Positions 36,891 to 47,040 of a DNA stretch of 64,000 bases are shown piece after piece. The stretch covers positions 124,001 to 188,000 of the forward strand of contig NZ_MKVA01000006.1 in NCBI RefSeq assembly GCF_001899075.1, in the 5' to 3' direction. Source of the stretch: Devosia sp. 67-54. Its GTDB lineage: Bacteria; Pseudomonadota; Alphaproteobacteria; Rhizobiales; Devosiaceae. Each line of letters opens with the position of its first letter. Position 1 is the first letter of the stretch. The notes under the pieces are model-generated. The model had not been told where the DNA came from, did no database searches, and saw nothing but the letters and a program-made list of their open reading frames with translations. The position numbers and the translations under genes are program-made.

Positions 36891-38420
36891 GTGGTGTCGC
36901 GGGACGTATTTGACTTGTTCGTCATCGGCGGAGGGGTGAACGGCTGCGGCATCGCGCGCGACGCTGCAGGGCGGGGCTACAAGGTCGGGCTTGCTGAGAT
37001 GAACGACTTCGCGAGCGGAACCTCAAGCAAAGCGACCAAGCTGATACATGGCGGCCTGCGGTATCTTGAGCACTATGAGTTTCGCTTGGTGCGGGAGGCG
37101 CTGAGCGAGCGCGAGACGCTTCTCAAAATGGCGCCTCACATCATTTGGCCACTGCGCTTTGTCTTGCCTCACCACCGCGACATGCGTCCGGCCTGGCTCC
37201 TTCGCCTGGGCCTGTTTCTCTACGACCATATTGGTCACCGCAGGTTACTCCCGCCGACCAAAACGATTGACCTGCAAAGTTCGCCGCTCGGGGCACCGCT
37301 AAAGCCTGGCTATGTGCGGGGCTTCGAATATTCGGACTGCTGGGTGAACGACGCTCGTTTGGTCGTCTTGAATGCAAAGGACGCCAAGGATCGAGGAGCA
37401 ACAATTCTGCCGCGTACGCGCGTCGTGAGCGCGCGCAGGGCATCCGGCCTATGGCAGCTTGAGCTCGAGAATGTCACGACAGAGGCGCGCGAGCAGGTTT
37501 ACGCGCGCATCCTTGTCAATGCTGCCGGCCCGTGGGTCGACCAGGTGCTCTCCAATGTAGTTGGCAGCAACAGCGCCAAGAACGTTCGCCTGGTGAAAGG
37601 CAGCCACATCGTCGTGCCCAAGCTATTTGAGCATGATCGCGCCTATATTTTTCAGAACGGCGATGGTCGCATCATTTTCGTCATTCCCTACGAGCATAAC
37701 TTCTCGCTGATCGGGACGACCGATCAGGATTATGACGGCGATCCTAAGGATGTCCGGATTAGTCCGGCGGAGATTGCATACCTTTGCCATGCGGCGAGCG
37801 AGTATCTCGTGAAGCCGGTAGAAGAAGCCGCGGTCGTTTGGGCCTACTCGGGAGTTCGCCCGCTCTATGACGACGGTGCGTCGGCCGCCCAGGAAGCAAC
37901 ACGTGACTATGTGTTGCGCGTCGATGCCGAGGGCACCGGCGTTCCATTGCTCAGCATTTTTGGCGGCAAGATCACGACCTTCCGCCGCTTGTCCGAGGCC
38001 GTGCTTGAGAGGGTCGAAGCCCTCGTTGGGAAGAAGGGAGGCCCTTGGACGGCAGGATCACAGCTGCATGGGGGAGACTTCGGACCTGACGAATTCGCCC
38101 AGAAGCTGAGTGTACTGAAGCGGGACTATCCTTTCCTGCAGCCGGAGCACGCGCTGCGCCTTTTTCGCAGCTACGGCACTTGCGCATGGATTTTGCTCGG
38201 AACTGCCAGAAAGCAGGCGGATCTCGGTCGGGACTTTGGCGGTTCCCTTACCCAAAGAGAGGTCGAATATCTGATGAAGGAGGAATGGGCGTTCACGGCC
38301 GAGGATGTGCTTTGGCGGCGCAGCAAACTCGGCCTGACGGTCTCGGCGAGCCAGGCTGCGAACCTTGCGAACTGGATGACTGAACATCGCGCTGCTGCCG
38401 CGATCGCGGCGGCGACGTGA
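36891..38420 (+). CDS. glpD: FAD-dependent glycerol-3-phosphate dehydrogenase
   Basis: A 509-residue membrane-associated flavoenzyme that oxidises sn-glycerol 3-phosphate to dihydroxyacetone phosphate and passes electrons to quinone. N-terminal FAD site [22 protein letters not shown], then [28 protein letters not shown], the classic GlpD signature, and later [14 protein letters not shown] and [14 protein letters not shown] at 36891 is the start. It lies 65 bp after the third esterase and 7 bp before glpK. It links the esterase module to central metabolism. Confidence 0.94.
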   Translation: MVSRDVFDLFVIGGGVNGCGIARDAAGRGYKVGLAEMNDFASGTSSKATKLIHGGLRYLEHYEFRLVREALSERETLLKMAPHIIWPLRFVLPHHRDMRPAWLLRLGLFLYDHIGHRRLLPPTKTIDLQSSPLGAPLKPGYVRGFEYSDCWVNDARLVVLNAKDAKDRGATILPRTRVVSARRASGLWQLELENVTTEAREQVYARILVNAAGPWVDQVLSNVVGSNSAKNVRLVKGSHIVVPKLFEHDRAYIFQNGDGRIIFVIPYEHNFSLIGTTDQDYDGDPKDVRISPAEIAYLCHAASEYLVKPVEEAAVVWAYSGVRPLYDDGASAAQEATRDYVLRVDAEGTGVPLLSIFGGKITTFRRLSEAVLERVEALVGKKGGPWTAGSQLHGGDFGPDEFAQKLSVLKRDYPFLQPEHALRLFRSYGTCAWILLGTARKQADLGRDFGGSLTQREVEYLMKEEWAFTAEDVLWRRSKLGLTVSASQAANLANWMTEHRAAAAIAAAT

Positions 38421-38427
38421 GGCGGGA

Positions 38428-39942
38428 ATGAACGGGCGCTACATACTTGCCATCGATCAGGGAACGTCTTCCACTCGAGCCATCATCTTCGACGAGCGGC
38501 AGGCGATCGTCGCGATCAGCCAAAGGGAGTTCGCTCAGCACTTCCCTTTGCCCGGCCGTGTCGAGCATGACCTTGCCGACATCTGGAACTCGGTGGTCGT
38601 CACCTCGAGAGAGGCACTCCAGCGTGCTGGTCTGACTGCTGTTGACCTTGCTGCGATTGGCATCACCAATCAGCGCGAGACAGTGGCCGTTTGGGATCGG
38701 TCGACTAGTGAGCCGATCCATCGCGCGATCGTCTGGCAGGATCGTAGGACTACGGAAGACTGCGCAAGACTGGAAGCCGCGGGTCTCGGAGAGGTTGTCC
38801 GTCGCAAGGCCGGGCTTTTGCTCGACCCCTATTTCTCAGGAACGAAAATAGCCTGGATACTCGACAACGTCGAAGGCGCACGAACTCGAGCCGAAAGGGG
38901 CGAGCTGGCCTTTGGCACGATCGACAGCTTCTTGATCTGGAAGCTGACGGGTGGACGTGTTCACAAGACGGACGCGACCAATGCGTCTCGCACATCACTG
39001 TTCGATATCATGGCGAACCGGTGGGATGATGAGCTCTGCGCGGCATTCCGCGTTCCGCGAGCTGTTCTTCCCGAGGTAGAGGATTGCGCGGCAGATTTCG
39101 GTGAGACGGACGAAGACTTCCTTGGCGCACCCGTTCTGATCCGCGGTGTCGCGGGCGACCAGCAAGCCGCCGCTTTGGGGCAGGCCTGCTTCGAGCCAGG
39201 AAGCATCAAAGCGACATATGGAACGGGTTGCTTCCTGCTGCTGCAAACTGGAAGTCGGGCCGTCGCGTCGAGCCATCGTCTACTGACGACGGTTGCCTCG
39301 CGGCTGGATGGGAAGATCAGCTACGCGCTTGAAGGGTCAGTCTTTGTCGCCGGGGCGGCCGTACAGTGGTTGCGCGACGGTCTCGGCATTATCAAGTCGT
39401 CCAGTGAAAGTGGACGGCTCGCCGCTCAGGCGGACCAATCGCAGGACGTGGTCGTCGTCCCGGCATTTACCGGCCTTGGTGCCCCCTACTGGGACGCGAG
39501 CGCGCGGGGGGCAATCTTCGGGCTCAACCGCAACAGTGGACCCAAGGAACTGGCTCGCGCCACGCTGGAGGCGGTGTGTCTGCAGACGCGCGACGTCGTC
39601 GAGGCAATGGCGGCCGACTACGACTTCGATCCGAAAGATGCGGGCCTCAAGGTTGATGGCGGGCTGGCTGCCAGCGACTGGGCCATGCAGTTCCAGGCTG
39701 ACCTACTCGGTTGTCACGTCGACCGCCCGGTGATCACGGAGACGACTGCGCTGGGCGCCGCGTGGCTGGCCGCCGTTTCTGTCGGGCTTTGGCCTGGGCA
39801 GCAGGACTATGCGCGCAGCTGGCGACTGGAGCGGCGTTTCGACGGGGCCAGCGACGCCTCCGGCACTGAACGAAAGTATCGGAGATGGAAGGCCGCGGTC
39901 GAGGCGACGCGCAGCTTTGCCCGTCACGGCACTGACGGATGA
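38428..39942 (+). CDS. glpK: Glycerol kinase
   Basis: A 504-residue FGGY kinase that phosphorylates glycerol. N-terminal [19 protein letters not shown], the GITNQRET and VWQDRRT substrate region, [14 protein letters not shown], the conserved [12 protein letters not shown] and the FGGY-type [21 protein letters not shown] are all present, so it appears active. It is coupled to glpD and makes its substrate. No glpF facilitator is seen in the window, in keeping with glycerol arriving in esterified or bound form through the ABC importer. Confidence 0.95.
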   Translation: MNGRYILAIDQGTSSTRAIIFDERQAIVAISQREFAQHFPLPGRVEHDLADIWNSVVVTSREALQRAGLTAVDLAAIGITNQRETVAVWDRSTSEPIHRAIVWQDRRTTEDCARLEAAGLGEVVRRKAGLLLDPYFSGTKIAWILDNVEGARTRAERGELAFGTIDSFLIWKLTGGRVHKTDATNASRTSLFDIMANRWDDELCAAFRVPRAVLPEVEDCAADFGETDEDFLGAPVLIRGVAGDQQAAALGQACFEPGSIKATYGTGCFLLLQTGSRAVASSHRLLTTVASRLDGKISYALEGSVFVAGAAVQWLRDGLGIIKSSSESGRLAAQADQSQDVVVVPAFTGLGAPYWDASARGAIFGLNRNSGPKELARATLEAVCLQTRDVVEAMAADYDFDPKDAGLKVDGGLAASDWAMQFQADLLGCHVDRPVITETTALGAAWLAAVSVGLWPGQQDYARSWRLERRFDGASDASGTERKYRRWKAAVEATRSFARHGTDG

Positions 39943-39988
39943 TTTGCCGGGATGACCGGCCACGAAGCACCCATTGTTGAGTGAGACC

Positions 39989-41884
39989 ATGACGTCCAGT
40001 CGCGAAAACTATGATCTGAGTTATCATCGCTCGGTGACAGACCCGGACGGGTTCTGGCGCGACCAGGCCATGCGGCTCGAGTGGTCGCGTTTTCCCTCTC
40101 GCATCAAGGATACGAGTTTCGCCCTCCCCGATATCTCGATCAAATGGTTTGAGGATGGGGAACTCAACGCTTGCTACAATTGCGTCGACCGCCACCTTGC
40201 CACGCGCGGCGACCAGACCGCGCTGATCTGGGAGGGTGATACCCCCGGTACTGATGACAAGGTCAGCTACAGCGAGCTCCACGAGCGGGTCTGCCGCTTC
40301 GCCAACGTTCTGAAGGCGCAGGGCGTCAAGAAGGGCGACCGCGTCACCATCTACATGCCGATGGTGATCGACACGGCGGTGGCGATGCTGGCCTGTGCCC
40401 GCATCGGCGCGGTTCACTCCGTGATCTTCGGCGGTTTCTCGCCGGATTCGATCGCCGGCCGCATCAACGATTGCGACAGCAAGATCGTGCTGACCGCCGA
40501 CGAGGGTCGACGCGGCGGCAAGCTGATCCCGCTCAAGAAGAATGTCGATGAGGCCTTGCTCAAGGCGCCCGGCGTCAGGACGGTCATCGTCGTCGCCGTG
40601 ACCGGCAATGACGTTGCGATGAGCGCAGGTCGCGACATTCGCTATGATGATGCCGCGCGTCTGGCTCCTGCCGATTGTCCCCCCGAGCCGATGAATGCAG
40701 AGGATCCACTGTTCATCCTCTACACCTCGGGGTCGACGGGAAAGCCCAAGGGGGTGCTGCACACCACGGGCGGCTATCTGGTTTACGCATCGCTCACCCA
40801 TCAGGTGACGTTCGACTATAGGCCGGGTGAAGTCTATTGGTGCACCGCCGACGTCGGCTGGGTGACGGGCCACAGCTATATCGTTTACGGCCCGCTGGCC
40901 AACGGCGCGACGTCGCTGATGTTCGAAGGCATTCCGAGCCACCCGGCGGCAGACCGCTTCTGGGAAGTCATCGAGAAACACGAGGTCAACATCTTCTACA
41001 CGGCGCCGACGGCGATCCGCGCGCTGATGGGGGCAGGCAACGAACTCGTAGACAAGCACGTGATGCCGTCGCTCCGGTTGCTGGGCTCGGTGGGCGAGCC
41101 GATCAATCCTGAGGCCTGGCTCTGGTACCACAAGCATGTGGGCAAGGAGCGCTGCGAGATCATCGACACCTGGTGGCAGACCGAGACTGGCGGCTTCAAG
41201 ATCACGCCGCTGCCGGGTGTCATCGCGACCAAGCCGGGCTCGGCGACGCTGCCGTTCTTCGGCGTCCAGCCGGTCGTACTGTCACCCGAGGGCAAGCTGC
41301 AGGAGCAGACCAAGGCTGAGGGCGTGCTGGCCATCGCCGACAGCTGGCCGGGACAGATGCGCACGGTCTATGGCGACCACGAGCGGTTCGTTCAGACCTA
41401 CTTCACGCAGTACAAGGGCTACTACTTCACCGGCGACGGCTGCCGCCGCGACGAGGACGGCTACTACTGGATCACCGGCCGCGTCGATGACGTGCTGAAC
41501 GTCTCTGGTCACCGCATCGGCACGGCCGAGGTCGAGAGCGCCCTAGTGGCCCATCCGAAGGTCGCCGAGTCGGCGGTCGTGGGCTACCCGCACGACATCA
41601 AGGGCCAAGGCATCTACTGTTACGTGACCCTGATGGCGGGCGAGGAGGGCGACGACGCGCTCAAAACCGAGCTCAGGAACTGGGTCCGCAAGGAAATCGG
41701 CGCCATAGCGACTCCCGACCTGATCCAGTTCGCGCCGGGTCTGCCGAAAACCCGTTCGGGCAAGATCATGCGCCGCATCCTGCGCAAGATCGCCGAGAAC
41801 GAACACGGGTCGCTGGGCGACACGACGACGCTTGCCGACCCGAGCGTTGTGACCGTCCTCGTGGCGCAGCGGCTCAACCGATAG
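39989..41884 (+). CDS. acsA: Acetyl-CoA synthetase (AMP-forming)
   Basis: A 631-residue adenylate-forming enzyme converting acetate, ATP and CoA to acetyl-CoA. Core motifs: [11 protein letters not shown] (P-loop), [20 protein letters not shown] hinge, and the C-terminal [10 protein letters not shown] with the acetylatable catalytic Lys. The residues are those of acetate-specific Acs. I prefer the ATG at 39989; a TTG five codons upstream is in frame. Its codons are more GC-biased than those of glpK and fba, so it may have joined the module separately. Beside three esterases it suggests acetate is a released product. Confidence 0.94.
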   Translation: MTSSRENYDLSYHRSVTDPDGFWRDQAMRLEWSRFPSRIKDTSFALPDISIKWFEDGELNACYNCVDRHLATRGDQTALIWEGDTPGTDDKVSYSELHERVCRFANVLKAQGVKKGDRVTIYMPMVIDTAVAMLACARIGAVHSVIFGGFSPDSIAGRINDCDSKIVLTADEGRRGGKLIPLKKNVDEALLKAPGVRTVIVVAVTGNDVAMSAGRDIRYDDAARLAPADCPPEPMNAEDPLFILYTSGSTGKPKGVLHTTGGYLVYASLTHQVTFDYRPGEVYWCTADVGWVTGHSYIVYGPLANGATSLMFEGIPSHPAADRFWEVIEKHEVNIFYTAPTAIRALMGAGNELVDKHVMPSLRLLGSVGEPINPEAWLWYHKHVGKERCEIIDTWWQTETGGFKITPLPGVIATKPGSATLPFFGVQPVVLSPEGKLQEQTKAEGVLAIADSWPGQMRTVYGDHERFVQTYFTQYKGYYFTGDGCRRDEDGYYWITGRVDDVLNVSGHRIGTAEVESALVAHPKVAESAVVGYPHDIKGQGIYCYVTLMAGEEGDDALKTELRNWVRKEIGAIATPDLIQFAPGLPKTRSGKIMRRILRKIAENEHGSLGDTTTLADPSVVTVLVAQRLNR

Positions 41885-41900
41885 AGCAAGGAACGCCTGA

Positions 41901-42965
41901 TTGCCTCTGATATCGCTTCGCCAACTCTTGGACCACGCCGCCGAGCAAAACTACGGCATGCCTGCGTTCAATGTGACCAACCTTGAGACACTACAGGGTG
42001 TCATGCAGGCGGCGGAGGAGACCAGAAGTCCTGTTATCCTGCAGGCCAGCCAGAGCGCGCGCCGCTACTGCGATGACACCTTCATCGGTCACCTGTTTCA
42101 GGCGGCGATCGAGCGCTATCCGCACATCCCGATTTGCGTTCACCAGGACCACGGATCGAGCCTTGCGATCTGTATCGCTGCTATGGACCTCGGCTTCTCA
42201 TCGGTGATGATGGATGGATCGCTCGAGGCGGATCAGAAGACACCATCGAGCTTCGACTACAATGTCAGTGTAACGCGCGGTGCAGTACGGGAGGCTCATG
42301 CCCGCGGAGTTTCAGTCGAGGGCGAGATAGGCGTTCTGGGCTCGCTCGAGAGCGGGACCGGCGAGAAGGAGGACGGACACGGAATTGAAGGGGTAGTGGA
42401 CAAGTCCCTGCTGCTGACAGATCCGGATCAGGCGGCGCAGTTCGTTGCAATGACGGGCGTCGATGCCCTAGCGGTTGCGGTGGGGACGTCGCACGGAGCC
42501 TACAAATTCACGCGCAAGCCGACTGGTGACATTCTTGCCATGGATGTCATCGAGGCCATGCATGCGAAGCTTCCGAACACCCATCTTGTCATGCATGGCG
42601 CCTCGACAGTGCCCGATGACCTGCAGCAGCTCATCAACGACAACGGCGGAAACATCCCAAGCACCTTTGGCGTGCCCCTCGAAGAGGTCGAGTGCGGCAT
42701 TCGGTCGGGCGTGCGCAAGATCAACATCGACACGGATCTGCGGATGGCGATAACAGGATCGCTGCGCAAGTATTTCCAGGATCATCCTGACTCGTTCGAC
42801 ATTCGGGCAGCCATGAAGCCGGGGGTCGCACGGATCAAGGCCCTGTGTGTCGAGCGGTTCGAGAGGTTTGGGTGTGCCGGGCAATCTGAGGTGATCAAGG
42901 CACTCAGCCTCGTGGAAATGAAGAAGCATTATACCAACGCGGCCGTCGCAGAGCGAGCCCGATGA
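41901..42965 (+). CDS. fba: Class II fructose-1,6-bisphosphate aldolase
   Basis: A 354-residue zinc-dependent aldolase. Features: MPLISLRQLLDHAAEQNYGMPAFNV region, VHQDHGSS with the Zn His, DGSLEADQKTPSSFDYN, VAVGTSHGAYKF and LVMHGASTVP and NIDTDLRMA for DHAP binding. The start is TTG at 41901 with AAGGA upstream, 16 bp after acsA. It would join DHAP from GlpD with glyceraldehyde 3-phosphate toward fructose 1,6-bisphosphate; a fructose-bisphosphatase remnant directly follows, as if the pair once formed a gluconeogenic end to the pathway. Confidence 0.93.
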   Translation: MPLISLRQLLDHAAEQNYGMPAFNVTNLETLQGVMQAAEETRSPVILQASQSARRYCDDTFIGHLFQAAIERYPHIPICVHQDHGSSLAICIAAMDLGFSSVMMDGSLEADQKTPSSFDYNVSVTRGAVREAHARGVSVEGEIGVLGSLESGTGEKEDGHGIEGVVDKSLLLTDPDQAAQFVAMTGVDALAVAVGTSHGAYKFTRKPTGDILAMDVIEAMHAKLPNTHLVMHGASTVPDDLQQLINDNGGNIPSTFGVPLEEVECGIRSGVRKINIDTDLRMAITGSLRKYFQDHPDSFDIRAAMKPGVARIKALCVERFERFGCAGQSEVIKALSLVEMKKHYTNAAVAERAR

Positions 42966-43000
42966 TGGCTGGAGACCTTGTCTCCTGAGGAGTTGGCTGA

Positions 43001-43387
43001 CGAAGCTGCAGGCGTTCGCGCGTGGCGCATTGGGACGACGCGATTGCGAAGTATGTCGAGGCGAGGACCCATGGCCAGTCTCGCTTTAACATGCGCTGGA
43101 CGGGGTCCATGGTTGCGGACGTTCAACGCATCCTTCGGCGTGGCGGAGTCTTCCTCTATCCGGCTGACAGCGAGACGCGCTCGCGGGGCGGGCGATTGCG
43201 GCTGCTCTATGAAGCCGCTCCGATCGCTCTGATCGTCGAGAGCGCGGGCGGAAGGGCGAGCACCGGTCGTCGCGATCTGCTCGACATCGCCGCCATAGAT
43301 ATCCATCAGCGCGTCCCCGTCATTCTGGGATCGTCGGTCGAGGTCGACCAGTTGGTACTGGCCTACAAACAAATGAGTGAGGCGTAG
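43001..43387 (+). pseudogene. fbp: Class I fructose-1,6-bisphosphatase, C-terminal remnant
   Basis: About 120 residues match the C-terminal third of FBPase: FNMRWTGSMVADVQRILRRGGVFLYPADS, GRLRLLYEAAPIALIVESAGGRASTGRRDLLDI and HQRVPVILGSSVEV. A typical enzyme is about 330-350 residues; the N-terminal catalytic metal-binding part is missing, and a TGA at 42998 closes the frame. It lies right after fba, so a former fba-fbp pair was broken by deletion. The fragment cannot be an active phosphatase. Confidence 0.83.
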
Positions 43388-43429
43388 GACGTGTCGACTT
43401 GTCGAGTTGGCCGCGGTTAGTTCGGGAGG

Positions 43430-44140
43430 ATGATTTGGTCGTAAATCAGCGTTCGTTGCCGCCTGCGCCCGCTCGTACCGTGGAAGCGGCCCATCCGCCT
43501 GCCTTGGGCGCCGCTCCGTCAGCGGCCGAGACCGTAGGAGGGCTGACCACTGACCTCGACAATGTTTCTTCCATCGCCGACAAGAACGAGGCCAATTTCG
43601 AGAGAGTTCAGACCGAACTCAGGCCCTGATCGAGGGGGTCGAGCTATCTCACGGAAAGCCCAAGAAGGCAGCGGCGCGCAGTGAAACGATCCTTCAGATT
43701 TCTGAAGAGTCTGTGCAGTTCATCGCCGAGAGCGGCGTAGAGACGCCCGACACACGGATGATATTGCTTTGCCGAAAGACGGCCGAGCAAGTTAGCAAGG
43801 CGCTCGAAGCCGCCATCGTCGAGAAGGCCATCCCAAGTGCGGACCTGTTCGACACCGACTACAGAGCGGTCGCAGGAACTGATCGCAGCAATTGCTCTCC
43901 CGGGTTGTGCCGCTTACCGACCGCCTCCTTCCGCCCATACAGGAGCCCGTACTTGCCTTTGGCCCGCGCCTCACCGCCTGTATGGCGGTGGACCGGAACG
44001 GATACCTTCCGACGCACAACAAGATCTATTCGGAACCCCAAGGCAACGACCCAGTCTTCTGGAACCAGGCGCATTCACGCAATCGCGGGATCTTAGCAGA
44101 TCGCACGGGACTTCGCTGCGCCACAGGTGCTTGTTCTCTG
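43430..44140 (+). pseudogene. Methyl-accepting chemotaxis protein, decayed C-terminal remnant
   Basis: Pieces of one chemoreceptor C-terminus appear in several frames: VGGLTTDLDNVSSIADKNEANFERVQTEL, then (after a stop and shift) LIEGVELSHGKPKK and QFIAESGVETPDTRMILLCRKTAEQVSKALEAA, then after another shift near 43,895 VVPLTDRLLPPIQEPVLAF and AVDRNGYLPTHNKIYSEPQ. The last segments are characteristic of a group of alphaproteobacterial MCPs. The frame breaks show it is not functional. It fills most of the gap between modules A and B. Confidence 0.75.
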
Positions 44141-44266
44141 ACGACCGCCGGTCTCGGGAACTCACTGGATCGAGGTCGTGACTCACGCAATACGTTTCGC
44201 CCTTCTATATACCAACATGGCATAAAGAGCGGTAATATTCTGATTATTCATGCGACGCCTCATGCT

Positions 44267-44272
44267 TATAAT
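44267..44272 (+). promoter_or_regulatory. Probable -10 box of the module B promoter
   Basis: A consensus TATAAT (TGCTTATAATGG) lies 77 bp before the binding-protein start. The -35 region upstream (TTATTC at a 17-base spacing) is weak, so an activator may be needed. Confidence 0.5.
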
Positions 44273-44348
44273 GGCTTAGGCCGCAGGCTGAAAAGGGAGC
44301 CTTTGGTGAGCCAATCGGCTCTCAATCGCTGGTTCAAAGGGGAACGCA

Positions 44349-45386
44349 ATGCAAATCTACGCTAAATGCCTAGCCGTTATAAGCGCATCACTTTTGCTGA
44401 CTGTGGGGATTAGCAGCGCCCAGGACACGATGTATGTCGCAGGGTTCGGTGGTTCGGTGGAGACGGCCTTCGTCGAGAAGATCATTCCATCGTTTGAGGC
44501 CACCTCCGGCATCAAGGTCGTTTATGTCGCGGGCAATTCGACGGACACCGTCGCCAAGCTCCAAGCCCAGAAGGACAACCCGGAGCTTTCCGTCGCGATT
44601 GTCGATGACGGTCCGATGAACACGGCCATTCAGGCAGGCCTGTGCGCTCCGCTAGCGGCTGGGCCGAATTCCAATGCCGTGTATCCGAGCGCCCGCGTCG
44701 AAGGGGATTTCGCGATCGGACTCGGCTACGGCGCGACGGGCCTCGTCTACAACACGGAGGTATTCGACAAGAACGGATGGCCGGCGCCGACGTCGTGGAA
44801 AGATCTCGAAGATCCCAAATATGCTGGCAAGATTATCATCCCCCCGATCAGCAACGGTTTCGGCCTGCTCACGCTGGTCATGCAGGCGAGGCTCAATGGT
44901 GGTAGCGAGCGGAACATCGATCCCGGCTTCGAGGCCATGAAGCGGATAAAGCCTGGCGTGCTGGCATTCGAACCCAATCCGGGCAAGATTGCCGAACTGC
45001 TGCAAACGGGCGAGGCGGCACTCGGCGTCTGGAACAATGCCCGCACGGCGATCCTTGCTGGGCAGGGCGCCCCGGTGAAGTTCGTCTATCCGCAGGAAGG
45101 TGCGATGGTGATCCTGAGCCAAGTCTGCGCCGTCGCGAATGCGCCGCACCCTGAGCAGGCCCAAGCGTTCATCCAGCACCTGCTGAGCCCCGAAGTCCAG
45201 GCGATCTTCACGGAGGCAACCGGCCTTGGTCCGGTCAACCCGAACACGAAGCTCGCGCCGGAGGTCGAAGCAAAAGTCGTGTTCGGCGAGGACAAGGTGA
45301 AATCCCTGCAGTCCGTTGACTACTCGGTGATTAACCCCGCCCGGGCCGGATGGACTGACCGCTGGAACCGAGAAATCGAGCGTTGA
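44349..45386 (+). CDS. Polyamine/iron-type ABC transporter substrate-binding protein (module B)
   Basis: A 345-residue periplasmic binding protein of the PotD/AfuA-like group with a signal peptide (cut after about GISSAQ, residue 25). It has the TMYVAGFGGSVETAF start, GLGYGATGLVYNTEVF, PTSWKDLEDPKYAGKIIIPP and a C-terminal WTDRWNREIER. The matching ATPase and permeases are not adjacent but at 49.6-52.3 kb, with enzyme genes between. It opens the module B operon. The ligand is unknown; similar proteins bind polyamines, amino-acid derivatives, ferric complexes or organic acids. Confidence 0.87.
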   Translation: MQIYAKCLAVISASLLLTVGISSAQDTMYVAGFGGSVETAFVEKIIPSFEATSGIKVVYVAGNSTDTVAKLQAQKDNPELSVAIVDDGPMNTAIQAGLCAPLAAGPNSNAVYPSARVEGDFAIGLGYGATGLVYNTEVFDKNGWPAPTSWKDLEDPKYAGKIIIPPISNGFGLLTLVMQARLNGGSERNIDPGFEAMKRIKPGVLAFEPNPGKIAELLQTGEAALGVWNNARTAILAGQGAPVKFVYPQEGAMVILSQVCAVANAPHPEQAQAFIQHLLSPEVQAIFTEATGLGPVNPNTKLAPEVEAKVVFGEDKVKSLQSVDYSVINPARAGWTDRWNREIER

Positions 45387-46792
45387 GGCGGTCGTCCTCC
45401 CAGGAACTGGCCTCGACTTGGAGCTCCGCCGATCAGATTGATCGGCGGAGCGTTGTTCACCGGCTTGCCGCCTATGTCACGTCCGCCCGCGGTCGGCCCG
45501 TGCAGGCGCAGACTGCGGCGGCGGTGAGACGGTCTATCCTCGATCTCTTGGGCGCGGCTGCGGCGGGGGTGCAGAACTCGGGCGCTTCCGCTGTTCGGGC
45601 AACGGCAATCACGACCATGGCCGAAGGTACCGTACCCATCTGGTTTTCAGGACTTTGTTCATCCGCTGTCGGAGCAGCCTGGGCCAATAGCGCTGCCGCT
45701 GCTGCGGTCGATCTTGACGATGGCCACCGGATGGCCCGAGGGCACCCCGGGGCGGCAGTGATCCCGACAGCGATTGCGCTTGCGCACGAAACTGGAGCTT
45801 CGCTGACAGAAGTGGTTGGCGCCATCGTGATAGGCTACGAGGTTGGCGTCACAATCGGAGCGGCACGCCTCACCTATGGCAACACTGGAACGTGGTCGTC
45901 CTATGCGGTCGTTGCCACGGCCGCAGCATTGCGGCGGACGGAGTCTCCGATCATCGCGCATGCGTTAGCGATAGCGGGCGAAAGTGCACCCAATCAGTTG
46001 TTCGCCAGTGCGCCACCGCAACCGCTGCGGCCCGAAGGCAGCGACGTGAAGGAAGGCATCGCCTGGTCAGTAGTGACGGGACTGACAGCGCTCCGACTGG
46101 CCGAGGCAGGGCATACCGGCCCGCGGAATATCCTCGACAGCACGCTACACTACCGGTTTCCAGTCGATCTTGGCCTGGGCGCGTCGCAGCATATAGGCCG
46201 TTCGTACTTCAAGCTCTATGCCTGCTGCCGACACGTGCACGCGCCGCTTGAGTGCTTGCTGAACGTGATTCAGCAACATAGACTTGACCCACGCGCCATC
46301 GAGGCAATCGAAGTCCAGACTTATAGCGGGGCCTTGCGCATAGCCAATTCGCCTCGCCCGCGTCACCTTGTCGATGTTCAATACAGCATCCCGTATTGCC
46401 TGGCGCTCGCCGCGCTTGTCGGACAGGAATCGTTGCTGCCTCTGGGCCCCGAGGCGCTGGGACGAAAAGAGGTGGAGGTGCTGGCCGAGCGGGTCTCGGT
46501 TACGCTTGACCCGGTGCTGGATGCGAGATTCCCGACGGAAACTTTGGCGCGCGTGATCGTCGTCACCGCTGGAAGGCGTTTCGTTTCTGAGGTGATGGCG
46601 CCTAGGGGGGAGGCCAGCAGTCCGCTTACGTGGGGGGAACTGGAAGCGAAATTCATAGCCGCGTCCGCAGGTGTTCTCGGCCAGACCGAAAGGATGGATC
46701 TCTTGCGGTCAGTTGGCGCGATGGAAAATGGCGAACTGAGCCCATTGCTCGACGACCTGCGGCGCCTTTCACTCACGAGGCGCCAGAGTTGA
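45383..46792 (+). CDS. MmgE/PrpD family protein
   Basis: A 469-residue member of the MmgE/PrpD fold, which includes 2-methylcitrate dehydratase, cis-aconitate decarboxylase and iminodisuccinate epimerase. Recognisable: RSILDLLGAAAAG near the start, NSAAAAAVDLDDGHRMARGHPGAAVIPTAIALA with the conserved D-D-GH pattern, and FKLYACCRHVHAPLE with the conserved K and H. TTG at 45383 overlaps the binding-protein stop by 4 bp. In a nitrogen-compound cluster, a lyase/epimerase on a dicarboxylate or imino acid is more likely than the propionate pathway, but this is inference. Confidence 0.82.
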   Translation: MRRSSSQELASTWSSADQIDRRSVVHRLAAYVTSARGRPVQAQTAAAVRRSILDLLGAAAAGVQNSGASAVRATAITTMAEGTVPIWFSGLCSSAVGAAWANSAAAAAVDLDDGHRMARGHPGAAVIPTAIALAHETGASLTEVVGAIVIGYEVGVTIGAARLTYGNTGTWSSYAVVATAAALRRTESPIIAHALAIAGESAPNQLFASAPPQPLRPEGSDVKEGIAWSVVTGLTALRLAEAGHTGPRNILDSTLHYRFPVDLGLGASQHIGRSYFKLYACCRHVHAPLECLLNVIQQHRLDPRAIEAIEVQTYSGALRIANSPRPRHLVDVQYSIPYCLALAALVGQESLLPLGPEALGRKEVEVLAERVSVTLDPVLDARFPTETLARVIVVTAGRRFVSEVMAPRGEASSPLTWGELEAKFIAASAGVLGQTERMDLLRSVGAMENGELSPLLDDLRRLSLTRRQS

Positions 46793-46818
46793 CCCATTCA
46801 CCCGAAACGGAGCCGCCC

Positions 46819-47040
46819 ATGGGCAGGCTCTCCCGCAGCGCTGTTGAAATTCTTCTCCGTCGTGCAGGCCTAACGGTCTCCCAGGCAGAGATCGAGGAAC
46901 TCCAGCAGGCTTGGTTCCTGCTGGAGCCGATCCTGGAGTTGGTACGGGCAGAGGGGCGCGACCCTGTTGTCGAGCCGGCGCAGATATTCAGAGCGGATGC
47001 CTGGAACGCGTCGACCGACGACGATGGCGGCAGGCCCTGA
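46819..47040 (+). CDS. AtzG-like small subunit (DUF4089-type), partner of the amidase
   Basis: A 73-residue helical protein resembling AtzG, which forms a GatC-like complex with AtzE-type amidases. The family pattern is visible: an N-terminal helix region (VEILLRRAGLTVSQAEIEELQ), a second helix (FLLEPILELVRAEG) and the ending EPAQIFRADAW. The ATG at 46819 has GGAG six bases upstream; a TTG at 46789 overlapping the PrpD stop would add ten residues. Its stop overlaps the amidase start (TGATG), as for subunits made in equal amounts. Confidence 0.75.
   Translation: MGRLSRSAVEILLRRAGLTVSQAEIEELQQAWFLLEPILELVRAEGRDPVVEPAQIFRADAWNASTDDDGGRP

Noticed and set aside
44243-44250. A third ROK operator copy (TTATTCA) before the module B binding protein
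   Set aside because: Only one half-site is present; there is no TGAATAA at the right spacing.
45383-46792. 2-methylcitrate dehydratase (prpD) of propionate metabolism
   Set aside because: The fold family fits, but no prpB, prpC or related gene is nearby and the neighbours are amide and amine enzymes, so the specific name is not supported.
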